A stretch of DNA of 64,000 nucleotides from Planctomycetota bacterium. GTDB lineage: Bacteria; Planctomycetota; UBA1135. The stretch spans positions 62,001 through 126,000 of the forward strand of contig SHNF01000005.1 in the NCBI GenBank assembly GCA_004295085.1. The letters are read 5' to 3'. A model generated the notes under the pieces. The model saw only the letters and a list, made by a program, of their open reading frames with translations, did not search any database and had not been told where the DNA came from. Made by a program: the position numbers and the translations under genes. Positions 35,484-45,783 of this stretch are shown here, one piece after another. The stretch's first letter is position 1; each line of letters opens with the position of its first letter.

Positions 35484-36620
35484 ATGCCTGCAGCTCACCG
35501 TCCCCGCCTCTTGCTCCTGCTGCCGCTCTTTGCGGCGGCCCTGGCCGCGTGCGCCGCGCCCCGCCCCGCGCCGCAACCTGCCGCGCTGTGGATGCCCGAG
35601 ACTCCGCCCGCCCCCACCCCGCCCGGCGACCTCAGCCTGGAGGAGCGCATCTACTGGTGGGAGGCGCGCATCCCGTCGCTGGCGCCGGAAGACCGCAGCG
35701 ACGCCAACCTGAACCTGGGCGAGCTGTACGTGGAAGCGCAGCGCCCGCCCGACGCCCGCCGCGCCTTCCAGGACGCTGCGAACGGCCCCCTGGCGCGCGC
35801 CGAAGAGGCGCGCCTGGCCCGCGGCATGGCGCTGAGCTATCTGCTGGAGGAGCAGCGCGACATGGCGCAGCCGTACCTGGCGGAAGCCGTGGCCGGCCTG
35901 GAAGGGCCGCAGCAGGAGGAGTGCCAGTTGCTTCTCGACTGGCTGCGCGGCGCAGCACTCGCGGACGCCAGCCCGCTGCTGCTGGAGCGCATGCGCCCGT
36001 ACTTCGGCGCGCGCTTCCCGGCGCCGCCGCCGGCACTGGCGGAGGTGGCGGCGGTGGGCTTGGTGGACATCGCACGCGGGCAGTGGGGCGCGCGGCCCAC
36101 CGGCTCCAACCATGACCGCATGAGCAAGATCTGGCGCATCACGGTGCACCATTCGGCCGAGCCCATGCTCAGCGACCGGGCGGAGGCGACCATGTCCGAG
36201 GTGCGCCGCATCCAGAAGAACCACCAGAACCACCAGCCCGATCCCTGGGCCGACATCGGCTACCACTACCTCGTGGATCGCGGCGGGCGGGTGGTGGAAG
36301 GGCGCCCGATCGTGATCCAGGGCGCCCACGCCGGCGGCGACTTCAACCGCGGCAACATCGGCATCTGCCTGCTCGGCAACTTCGCGGCGCACCCGGAGGA
36401 CGGCCCGGAGTTCGCCCAGGCGCAGTCGCCCACCCCCCTGCAGCTGCAGGCCCTGGAGCAGCTCGTGGACCAGCTGCGCGAGAAGTACGCTGTGAAGCGC
36501 GCGGAGGTCTGGCCCCACAACCACTTCCGCGTGACCGAGTGCCCCGGCCCGGTCCTGGAGCGCTGGGTGGAGGGCTACCGCAAGGGCGCGCCCGGACTGG
36601 TGCGCGCCGCGGCGCCCTAG
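35484..36620 (+). CDS. N-acetylmuramoyl-L-alanine amidase (PGRP/Amidase_2) lipoprotein
   Basis: This 378-aa protein has a lipoprotein signal (LFAAALAAC) and a Pro-rich linker. A helical region of about 120 residues (TPR-like, EERIYWWEARIPSLAPEDRSD onwards) precedes a C-terminal Amidase_2 domain. Zinc ligands are visible in RITVHHSAEP and HNHFRVTECPG, with IGYHYLVDRGGRVVEGRP and GNIGICLLGNF between them. It cleaves the MurNAc-L-Ala bond of peptidoglycan. TAGGCT at 35463-35468 is a candidate -10. Confidence 0.9.
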   Translation: MPAAHRPRLLLLLPLFAAALAACAAPRPAPQPAALWMPETPPAPTPPGDLSLEERIYWWEARIPSLAPEDRSDANLNLGELYVEAQRPPDARRAFQDAANGPLARAEEARLARGMALSYLLEEQRDMAQPYLAEAVAGLEGPQQEECQLLLDWLRGAALADASPLLLERMRPYFGARFPAPPPALAEVAAVGLVDIARGQWGARPTGSNHDRMSKIWRITVHHSAEPMLSDRAEATMSEVRRIQKNHQNHQPDPWADIGYHYLVDRGGRVVEGRPIVIQGAHAGGDFNRGNIGICLLGNFAAHPEDGPEFAQAQSPTPLQLQALEQLVDQLREKYAVKRAEVWPHNHFRVTECPGPVLERWVEGYRKGAPGLVRAAAP

Positions 36621-37559
36621 TCAGGCCCCTGCCACGCTCTCGCCGGCGGCCACGCGCCGGCGTGCGTCTTCGATCAGCTCGTCCAGCAGCGCCTCGCGGT
36701 CCAGGCGCAGCGAGCGGCCCAGGGCGGCCTGCAGGCGCGACGGATCGCCCACCAGGCGCTCGGCGTCGGCGGCGCCGCGCAAGCGCGAGCCGTCCACACG
36801 CACGCTCACCGGCACGTGCAGGCGCGCCTGCAGGCCGTCGAGCAGGTCGCCGACGCGCTGTCCGGTTCCGGAGCACACGTTGAGGATCTCGAACTCCCCG
36901 GCGCGCGGCAGCAGGTCGAGGTAGGCCTGCGCCACCTGGCTCACGTGCAGGAAGTCGCGCACGCTGTGCAGATTGCCGACCTCGAGCGTGCCGCCGCCGC
37001 GCCGCTCCAGCGCCGCCAGGCGCAGGGCGAAGGACGGCAGCACGTAGCGCGCGTCCTGGCCGGCGCCGCTGTGATTGAACGGCCGCAGCACGCTGACGCG
37101 GTGGCCACGGTCGCGCAGGCCCAGGGCCAGCGCCTCGCCTTCCAGCTTGGTGACGCCATAGACGCTGGCCGGCTCCACGGCGTCCTCCTCGCGCACGGGC
37201 GCCGGCTGCGGGCGGTACACGTAGGCGCTGGAGACGTGCAGGACGGGAGTCTGCGGCCAGCGCTCCAGCACGGCCTCGTACAGACGCGCGGGCCCGGCCA
37301 CGTTCACCGCGCGCGCGCGCTGCGGGTCGCGCTCGCACTCGGGCACGTGCGCCAGCGCGGCGAGGTGCAGCAGCCCGCTGGGCCGCGGCAGCGAGGCGAC
37401 GTCCGGAGCTCGACCTTCCAGGTCCCAGGCCACCGCCGCCCAGTGCGCGGGCAGGCGGCGCGGATCGCGGGCCAGGGCCAGGGCGGCCACGCCGTCGCGG
37501 CGCAGGCGGCGCAACAGCTGCGTTCCCACGAAGCCGCTGGCGCCCGTGACCCAGAGCAT
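36621..37559 (-). CDS. rmd: NAD-dependent epimerase/reductase, probably GDP-6-deoxy-4-keto-mannose reductase
   Basis: This 312-aa SDR enzyme starts MLWVTGASGFVGTQLL, has HVSSAYVYRPQ and the YxxxK site in ASVYGVTKLEGEAL. The C-terminal stretch FEILNVCSGTGQRVGDLLDGLQA resembles Rmd enzymes that make GDP-D-rhamnose. Directly following gmd supports that role, although a GDP-fucose synthase-like function cannot be excluded. ATG 37557-37559 lies 14 bp after the gmd stop. Its stop abuts that of the amidase gene on the other strand. Confidence 0.78.
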   Translation of the reverse strand: MLWVTGASGFVGTQLLRRLRRDGVAALALARDPRRLPAHWAAVAWDLEGRAPDVASLPRPSGLLHLAALAHVPECERDPQRARAVNVAGPARLYEAVLERWPQTPVLHVSSAYVYRPQPAPVREEDAVEPASVYGVTKLEGEALALGLRDRGHRVSVLRPFNHSGAGQDARYVLPSFALRLAALERRGGGTLEVGNLHSVRDFLHVSQVAQAYLDLLPRAGEFEILNVCSGTGQRVGDLLDGLQARLHVPVSVRVDGSRLRGAADAERLVGDPSRLQAALGRSLRLDREALLDELIEDARRRVAAGESVAGA

Positions 37560-37573
37560 GCGCGATCCGGCGC

Positions 37574-39391
<1,818 letters not shown>

Positions 39392-40510
39392 TCAGATCGC
39401 GGCGGCGACGGTGCGCGCCTCCCGGCACGGCAGCTCGAAGGCTTCCGCCACGCCGGGATGCGTCAGCTGGCCGGCCACGATGTTGGCGGCGCTGGCGAGC
39501 TCGTCGTCCTCCAGCACGGCGCGCTTGGGCCCCAGCTCGGCCAGCCGCAGCGCGAAGGGCAAGGTGGCATTGGTCAGGGCGTAGGTGCTGGTCCGGGCCA
39601 CGGCGCCCGGCATGTTGGCCACGCAGTAGTGCACCACTCCGTCCACCACGAACGTGGGGTTGTCGTGCGTGGTGGCACGGCAGGTCTCGACGCAGCCGCC
39701 CTGGTCCACCGCCACGTCCACGATCACGGCGCCCTTGGGCATGAGCTTGAGGTCGTCCTTGCGCACCAGCCGCGGGGCGCGCGCCCCGGTGACCAGCACC
39801 CCGCCGATCAGCAGGTCGGTCTCCGGCAGGCGCTCCAGGATGGCCTCGCGTGAGCTGTACACCGTGCTGACATTGGCCGGCATGACGTCGGACAGGTAGC
39901 GCAGCCGGTCCAGGTTGATGTCCAGGATCGCGACGCGGGCCCCCATCCCGGCCGCGATCCAGGCGGCGTTGGTTCCGACCGTGCCGCCGCCGAGCACCAG
40001 GACGTGCGCCGGCTCCACTCCCGGCACGCCGCCGAGGAGGACGCCGCGCCCTCCGTGGTGCTTCTCCAGGTACTTGGCCCCCTCCTGCACGGACATGCGG
40101 CCCGCGACCTCGCTCATCGGCGTCAGCAGCGGCAGGCTGCCGCGCGAGACCAGGGTCTCGTAGGCGAAGCAGTGGGCGCCGCTGGCCAGCAGCGCCTCGG
40201 TGAGCCCGCGGTCGGCGGCGAAGTGGAAATATGTGAATATGGCCTGGCCGCGGCGCGCCAGCCGGCACTCGGCAGGCTGCGGCTCCTTGACCTTGAGGAT
40301 CATGTCGGCCGAGCCCCAGATCTCCGAGGCGCCCGCCGCGAGGCTGGCGCCGGCCTTGCGGTAGGCTTCGTCCTCGAATCCGCTGCCCAGCCCGGCACCT
40401 GCCTCGACCAGCACGCGCTGGCCGGCGCTGGTGAAGGCGCGCGCGCCCGCGGGGGTGAGGGCGACGCGGTGCTCCGAGGTCTTGATCTCCTTGGGGACGC
40501 CGAGAATCAT
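39392..40510 (-). CDS. ald: Alanine dehydrogenase
   Basis: This 372-aa NAD-dependent enzyme interconverts L-alanine with pyruvate and ammonia. Typical regions are [60 protein letters not shown] (NAD site) and [23 protein letters not shown]. The length is standard. ATG 40508-40510 has an AGGACAGG ribosome-binding stretch. It heads the ald-uppP-gmd-rmd series and is divergent from yggS. Confidence 0.95.
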   Translation of the reverse strand: MILGVPKEIKTSEHRVALTPAGARAFTSAGQRVLVEAGAGLGSGFEDEAYRKAGASLAAGASEIWGSADMILKVKEPQPAECRLARRGQAIFTYFHFAADRGLTEALLASGAHCFAYETLVSRGSLPLLTPMSEVAGRMSVQEGAKYLEKHHGGRGVLLGGVPGVEPAHVLVLGGGTVGTNAAWIAAGMGARVAILDINLDRLRYLSDVMPANVSTVYSSREAILERLPETDLLIGGVLVTGARAPRLVRKDDLKLMPKGAVIVDVAVDQGGCVETCRATTHDNPTFVVDGVVHYCVANMPGAVARTSTYALTNATLPFALRLAELGPKRAVLEDDELASAANIVAGQLTHPGVAEAFELPCREARTVAAAI

Positions 40511-40534
40511 CCTGTCCTGTGGCTCCGGTTTTGG

Positions 40535-40555
40535 GGCGGGGATTCTAGCCCCGCC
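40535..40555 (-). promoter_or_regulatory. Inverted repeat enclosing the probable ald -10
   Basis: GGCGGGG (40535-40541) and CCCCGCC (40549-40555) are complementary around seven bases. Read on the minus strand, the loop holds TAGAAT (40542-40547), a five-of-six match to the -10 consensus. Transcription would start about 25 bp upstream of the ald ATG. A regulator on this dyad would block ald directly. A matching -35 is not obvious. Confidence 0.5.
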
Positions 40556-40574
40556 GTTCCGCAGCCCGCACTGC

Positions 40575-41270
40575 ATGCCCGCCACCGCTGAACTCCTGGC
40601 CGCGGCGCAGGCCGCCATCGCCGCCGCGGCACGCCGCGCCGGCCGCGATCCGGCGCGAGTGCGCCTGGTGGCGGTGACCAAGACGGCGACACCGGAGGCG
40701 CTGGGTGCGGCCTGGGCTGGCGGCCTGCGCGACTTCGCGCACAACCGCGTCCAGGCCCTGGAAGCGCATCGCGTGCTGCTGCCGCAGGCGCGCTGGCACC
40801 TGATCGGGCCGATCCAGAGCAACAAGATCCGCCGGGCGGCGCAGGCCGCCGACGTGGTGCAGTCGGTCGGCGACCTGCGCGTGGCTTCCGGCCTGGCCAC
40901 GGCCGCGGCGGCCCTGGCCCGCGCCCCGGTCGAAGTCCTGGCGCAGGTCAACCTGACGCCGGCCGACGGCCGCTACGGCTGCCGCGCCGAGGACCTGCCG
41001 GCGCTGCTGGCGGCCGTGTCCGCGCTGCCCGCGCTCCGCTGCCGTGGGCTGATGACGATCGCGCCGCAGCACGCGCCGCCGGCGCAGCTGCGCAGCCACT
41101 TCGCGCGCCTGGCGGAGCTGGCCCGAGCCGCCGCGGCAGCCGGGCAACTGCCGCCGGACCCGGAGCTATCCATGGGCATGACCGAGGACTTCGAGATCGC
41201 CGTAGAAGAGGGGGCTACGCTGGTGCGTCTCGGCCGGGCCCTCTTCCCCTCACGCACCGAAGCAGCTTGA
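40575..41270 (+). CDS. yggS: PLP homeostasis protein (YggS/PLPBP)
   Basis: This 231-aa alanine-racemase-fold PLP-binding protein without known catalysis maintains pyridoxal phosphate balance. The PLP Lys is in RLVAVTKTATPE. Other landmarks are FAHNRVQALEAH, RWHLIGPIQSNKIR and LSMGMTEDFEIAVEEGATLVRLGRALF. ATG 40575 was chosen by homology with the usual N-terminus. It overlaps the downstream kinase gene as TTGA. Confidence 0.94.
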   Translation: MPATAELLAAAQAAIAAAARRAGRDPARVRLVAVTKTATPEALGAAWAGGLRDFAHNRVQALEAHRVLLPQARWHLIGPIQSNKIRRAAQAADVVQSVGDLRVASGLATAAAALARAPVEVLAQVNLTPADGRYGCRAEDLPALLAAVSALPALRCRGLMTIAPQHAPPAQLRSHFARLAELARAAAAAGQLPPDPELSMGMTEDFEIAVEEGATLVRLGRALFPSRTEAA

Positions 41271-43816
41271 GCGCGCGCCTCCGCTGGCAAACGGACTCCG
41301 CCGAGGGGGTCTTCCCGCTGCTGCGCGGGCCGCTGCACCTGGTCTGGAGCGAGAGCGGCCTGGACCGCGTCAGCCAGCCGCCGGTGCACGGCGCGGCCAT
41401 CACCGCCCAACCGCCGGACGCCGAGGGCCGCGTCGAGCTGGAAGCCCGCGGCGAGCTGGAGTTCCTGTCTGGCGACAAGCGCTTCCGCAAGGTCCGGCTG
41501 CCGCTCGGGCGCTCGGTGGCCTTCCGCAGCGGCGAGCACGGCGGCCTGCTGGAGGCCCAGGGCGATCTCGCGGCCAGCGATCCGCTGCTCGGGAAGACCT
41601 TGGGGCAGTACCAGGTGCGGGAGAAGCTGGGCGCCGGCGCCGTGGGCACCGTGTACCGGGCGCTGCAGACCAGCCTGGAGCGCGAAGTCGCGCTGAAGGT
41701 GCTGGACGCGCAGGCCGCCGCGGATGCAGTGAAGGTGGCGTCCTTCCAACGCGAAGCCGTGGCGGCCGGCAAGCTGGTCCATCCCAACGTCGTGCAGGTG
41801 TATGACGTGGGCCAGGACGCGGGCCTGCACTTCTACTCCATGGAGCTGGTGCACGGCGGCTCCCTGGAAGACCGCCTGCGCAGGAACGGGCCGCTGCCCT
41901 GGCAGGAAGCGCTCGCCGCGGTGCGCGAGTGCGCGCTGGCGCTGGCCTTCGCCGAGGAGCGGCGCCTGCTGCACCGCGACGTCAAGCCCGCCAACCTGAT
42001 GCTGGCGGAGAGCGGCCACGTCAAGCTGGCCGATCTGGGCCTCGCGGCCACGCGCGGCATGATGGACGCCGAGGCGGCCGGCGGCACGCCGCACTTCATG
42101 GCTCCGGAAGCGGTCGGCGGCGCAGACGTGGACCAGCGCGCCGACCTGTACTCGCTGGGCTGCACCTTGTACCGCCTGTGCACGGCCAAGACACCGTTCC
42201 AGGGCGCCAGCGTCAAGGAGATCCTGCGCGCGCACCGCGACCTGCCGCCGCCCAGCCTGCGCGGCTCAGGCGTGGCCGTGCCGGCGGCCGTGGACGAACT
42301 GCTGGCGCGCCTGCTGGCCAAGGATCCGAACCAGCGCCCCGAGCACGCCGCGGAGGTGGCGGCCGCCTGCGACGCCGTGCTGCGCGGCGGCGGCTCGCGC
42401 CGGTTGGCGCCGGTGCTCGGGCTGCTGCTGCTGGCTGCGGGAGGAGTCCTGGTCTGGCAGCTCACGCGCGAGCCGGAGCTTGTGGAGCCCGAGACCGTGG
42501 TCCAGTACGTGCCCGACCCCGGCGCGGCCGATGCGCAGGCACGTCTGGCAGCCACGGAGCGCGAGCGCGCCTACTACCAGGCCATGGCCGCTCCCGAAGA
42601 GCGGCGCGTGGATGCCCTGCTGGCGTTCCTGCAGCGCCACCCCGACGGCGCGCTGGCGGCCCAGGCGCAGGCCGAGATCGAACGGCTGCGCGCCGCGGCC
42701 AGCGCGCCGCTGCAGGCCGCGGCCGGGGTGCCGCCGGCCGATGCCGCCCTCAGCGCCGGCGTGGATGGCCTGCTGGCGGAGCGCCGCTACGGCGCCGCGC
42801 GCGCGGCCCTGGAAGCCGGCGTGGCGGCCTCCGAAGCCACGCGCGCCGCGCTCGCCGAGCGCATCGCCGCCGCGGCGGTCACCCAGTTCCGCGCCTGGGA
42901 GGACGCGCACGCGCAGGCCCTGCGCGACGGCGCCTGGGACCAGGCGGCGGCGCTGCGCGCCGACTTCGAGCGTGGGCTGGCCGGGGAAGCGACGCCGCCG
43001 GAATGGGAAACTCGGCTGGACCAGCTTGCGGCCGCGGCCGGTGAGGCGCAGACCCGCGCGGCGGAGGCGGCCTTCCACGCCGCCCGTCTGGCGTTCCTCC
43101 AGCACCTGCACGTGCAGGTGCAGCCGGCCCTGCGCCAGCTCGACCTTGAGACGGCGGCGGAGCAGTACGCACAAGCCGTCGCCGGCTGCGCGCACGCCGC
43201 ACTGGCCGAGGCCGCCGCCGCCGAGAACGACGTGTTCGCGGCCGCGGCGCGCGCCCAGCGGGAGTTCCGGACGCGCGTCGCCTCCGGCGAGGAGCTGGCC
43301 ATCGTCGAGCCCGCGGGCGGCAAGCGCGCGGTGGTGCTCGGGCTCGAGCCGCCGGGTTTGCGCCTGCTGGTGCAGGTGCGCGGCGAGCGCAGCGAGCGCG
43401 TGGACCCCTGGTCCGACTACGTGCACCCGGAGACGCTCTCCGGCCTGCTGCGCGCCGTGCTCCCCGCGGAACTGGACGACGAAGCCGCGTGCGCCCTCTA
43501 TCTCCTCCTCGGCGAGGAGCGCCTGGCGGCGCAGCTGCGCAGCTTCGCGGCGCGCGCGCCCGGGCCCGCGGAGGGCGCGGCCCTGGCCGCGGAGGCGCGC
43601 GCCTGGCTGGAGCGCCTGCCGCGCAGCCTCAGCCAGGAGCCAGCCTGGCTGCCGCGCCATCAGCAGGCCGTGTCGCAGCTCGCGGCCGTGGGCGACGCCC
43701 TGGCCGAGCCCGACGAGTACCTGGCGCTGCTGCGCCTGGAGCAGCTGCTCAGCCGCTACAGCCTGCTGGCCGCCATGGCCTCGGACGGCTCCAGCGCCTG
43801 GGGCCTGCAGCCTTGA
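41267..43816 (+). CDS. Membrane Ser/Thr protein kinase with helical C-terminal region
   Basis: This 849-aa protein has an N-terminal region of about 110 residues of unknown fold and then a Hanks kinase domain. Motifs are LGAGAVGTVYRA (glycine loop), VALKVLD (Lys), HRDVKPANLM, DLGLA in place of DFG and GTPHFMAPEAV. A TM helix (APVLGLLLLAAGGVLVWQL) lies near residue 390. About 440 Ala/Arg/Glu-rich, probably coiled-coil residues follow. The start is TTG 41267-41269 overlapping the yggS stop. The gene is translationally coupled at both ends, to yggS and purN. Confidence 0.9.
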   Translation: MSARLRWQTDSAEGVFPLLRGPLHLVWSESGLDRVSQPPVHGAAITAQPPDAEGRVELEARGELEFLSGDKRFRKVRLPLGRSVAFRSGEHGGLLEAQGDLAASDPLLGKTLGQYQVREKLGAGAVGTVYRALQTSLEREVALKVLDAQAAADAVKVASFQREAVAAGKLVHPNVVQVYDVGQDAGLHFYSMELVHGGSLEDRLRRNGPLPWQEALAAVRECALALAFAEERRLLHRDVKPANLMLAESGHVKLADLGLAATRGMMDAEAAGGTPHFMAPEAVGGADVDQRADLYSLGCTLYRLCTAKTPFQGASVKEILRAHRDLPPPSLRGSGVAVPAAVDELLARLLAKDPNQRPEHAAEVAAACDAVLRGGGSRRLAPVLGLLLLAAGGVLVWQLTREPELVEPETVVQYVPDPGAADAQARLAATERERAYYQAMAAPEERRVDALLAFLQRHPDGALAAQAQAEIERLRAAASAPLQAAAGVPPADAALSAGVDGLLAERRYGAARAALEAGVAASEATRAALAERIAAAAVTQFRAWEDAHAQALRDGAWDQAAALRADFERGLAGEATPPEWETRLDQLAAAAGEAQTRAAEAAFHAARLAFLQHLHVQVQPALRQLDLETAAEQYAQAVAGCAHAALAEAAAAENDVFAAAARAQREFRTRVASGEELAIVEPAGGKRAVVLGLEPPGLRLLVQVRGERSERVDPWSDYVHPETLSGLLRAVLPAELDDEAACALYLLLGEERLAAQLRSFAARAPGPAEGAALAAEARAWLERLPRSLSQEPAWLPRHQQAVSQLAAVGDALAEPDEYLALLRLEQLLSRYSLLAAMASDGSSAWGLQP

Positions 43817-44430
43817 GCCCGGCGCGTCTCGTGGTGCTCGCCTCCGGCGGCGGGCGCACGCTCGAGAACCTTGCGGACCAGATCGCCGCCGGCAGGCTGC
43901 CGGCGCGCATCGAGCAGGTGCTGGTGTCGCGCCCGGACGCGGGCGCGGTCGAGCGCGCGCAGCGCCTCCGCCTGGCATGCACGGTCGCCGGCCCGCAGAC
44001 GCACCCGGACCGGGCGCAGCGCGAGCGCCTGTGGACGTCGCTCCTGCTGCAAGCGCGCCCCGACTGGGTGGTTTTGGCGGGATGGCTGCAGCTCCTGCCG
44101 ATCCCCCCGGCGCTCGAGGGCAGGGTCATCAACATCCACCCGGCGCTGCTTCCGGCTTACGGCGGCCCCGGCTGCTACGGCCGCCGCGTGCACGAGATGG
44201 TGCTGCGGGACCGGCCTTCCATCAGCGGCTGCAGCGTGCACTTCGCCGGCGCGGAGTACGACCGCGGCCCCTTGATCCTGCAGGAAGCCGTGCCGGTCCT
44301 TCCCGGGGACGACCCTGACACCCTGGCCGCGCGCGTGTTCGCCGCCGAGACGCGCGCGCTGCCGGAGGCACTGCGCCTGCTGATCCAGGGGCGCGTGCGC
44401 TACCAGCACGGCGCCGCACCCTGGCGCTAG
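43813..44430 (+). CDS. purN: Phosphoribosylglycinamide formyltransferase family protein
   Basis: This 205-aa protein resembles PurN, which formylates GAR in purine synthesis using N10-formyl-THF. Conserved parts are VVLASGGGRTLENL, LAGWLQLLPIPPALEGRVINIHPALLPAYGGPGCYG (Asn/His catalytic region) and ISGCSVHFAGAEYDRGPLILQEAVPV. The Asp corresponds to the catalytic D144. TTG 43813-43815 overlaps the kinase stop as TTGA. No other pur gene is nearby. Confidence 0.9.
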   Translation: MSPARLVVLASGGGRTLENLADQIAAGRLPARIEQVLVSRPDAGAVERAQRLRLACTVAGPQTHPDRAQRERLWTSLLLQARPDWVVLAGWLQLLPIPPALEGRVINIHPALLPAYGGPGCYGRRVHEMVLRDRPSISGCSVHFAGAEYDRGPLILQEAVPVLPGDDPDTLAARVFAAETRALPEALRLLIQGRVRYQHGAAPWR

Positions 44431-44433
44431 GCG

Positions 44434-45783
44434 TCACTGCTGCGCGCGCCGCTGCATCTCTTTCTGCAGGTCGTCGAACACGGTGTCCAGGCTGGGGCCT
44501 TCGAGCGGCACGCACTCGCGCGCGCCCGGGACGGCCACGAGCGAGCGCCCGTCCGGACCGGGCCACCACAGGATCATCTGGCCGCCGCGCTCCACCGGCG
44601 CCAGCGCGCGCGACAGCAGCAGGTCCCCCGCCGGCGGCGCGTCGGGCACGGGCCGGCGCGGCTCGTTGCGGGCCTCGCACAACACGCGGACGAGGTCCTC
44701 CAGGTACGGCTTCATGGGATCGGGGGGAATGCCGCGCGCGCGGTCGCCCTCGATGATCACGAGGCCGCCGGGCCCGGACCAGCCGTCGCCCTGGCGGCGG
44801 AACACAAGCTCGTCCGCGCCGCGGCGCAGGCGCAGGGACACGATCTCGTCGCGCTCGACGTCCAGCAGCAAGGGGCTGCGCAGCTCCTCCGGCGCGAGCT
44901 GCAGCACCGCGAAGTCCTCCGGATGCACCGGGATCAGGAATGGACGGCCTTCCGACCACGCGGCGCCGCCGCGCAGGCGCACCACCTGCGGCGGGCCGTT
45001 GCCGTGCAGGACCAAGGTGTCGCCGGCGCGCATGCGTTCGATCTGCTCGTCGCGGATGTGTTCCTCGGGCAGGATCTCCGTGCGCGCGCCCAGCATGCGC
45101 GCCACGCCGGCCCGCGCCGCCGGCGACAGAGGCGCCGAGAACGGCTGGTACAGGTACCACTTGCTGTCGCGGCGCTGCAGCACGAAGCCCGGCCCCTCGG
45201 CCGGCTCCCACGCGATGCGCTGCAGGCCGTTGGGCTGCGCCACCACGCGCTTGTCGCGCCAGTCCTCCTGGGGCCGCGACAGGATGCGCACGGTGCGCAC
45301 ACCCAGGCGCACGCGCTGGCCCGCGCGCACGGCCGCGTGCGCGTCGCCGCTGAGGTCCGGAGCGCCGACGCGCAGCTCGGCCACGCTGCCGTCTTCGAAG
45401 CGGGCCTCGACCACGAGGCGCGGCGGCTCCAGGCCCAGCTCGGCGTCGCTGCGCGCCTGCCAGTCGGCCGGAGCCGGCCCCCAGTCGTCGGCGAACAGCG
45501 CGGCCAGCGCGCCCTGTACCACCACGGGCTCGGCCCGGTCCTCGAACGGCTCGGCCACCTGCCATGCGCCGGGCGACACGCGCTCGATCTTCACGAAGCG
45601 GCCGGCGGGCTGATGGAACAGGCTGAGGGAGCGCAGTTGCTCCGGATCGCCCGCGAGCAGGGGCGCCGCGGCCGGGACCGGCGTCGCCACCTCGCCGCGG
45701 TCGCCGGCGCGGCTCAGCAGGCGCACGCCCACGGCCAGGGCGGCCAGGATCACGACGACCAGGAGCAGGCGCTTGGGATTCAT
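44434..45783 (-). CDS. DUF4340-type membrane-anchored protein
   Basis: This 449-aa protein has one N-terminal TM helix (MNPKRLLLVVVILAALAVGV) and a large extracytoplasmic beta-rich region. Segments such as SLSLFHQPAGRFVKIERVSPGAWQVAEPF and KWYLYQPFSAPLSPAARAGVARML are typical of DUF4340. Such genes regularly follow Gld-type ABC transporters. It is the last gene of the four-gene series and overlaps the GldG-like gene as ATGA. The function is unknown but the extracytoplasmic location is fairly certain. Confidence 0.82.
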   Translation of the reverse strand: MNPKRLLLVVVILAALAVGVRLLSRAGDRGEVATPVPAAAPLLAGDPEQLRSLSLFHQPAGRFVKIERVSPGAWQVAEPFEDRAEPVVVQGALAALFADDWGPAPADWQARSDAELGLEPPRLVVEARFEDGSVAELRVGAPDLSGDAHAAVRAGQRVRLGVRTVRILSRPQEDWRDKRVVAQPNGLQRIAWEPAEGPGFVLQRRDSKWYLYQPFSAPLSPAARAGVARMLGARTEILPEEHIRDEQIERMRAGDTLVLHGNGPPQVVRLRGGAAWSEGRPFLIPVHPEDFAVLQLAPEELRSPLLLDVERDEIVSLRLRRGADELVFRRQGDGWSGPGGLVIIEGDRARGIPPDPMKPYLEDLVRVLCEARNEPRRPVPDAPPAGDLLLSRALAPVERGGQMILWWPGPDGRSLVAVPGARECVPLEGPSLDTVFDDLQKEMQRRAQQ

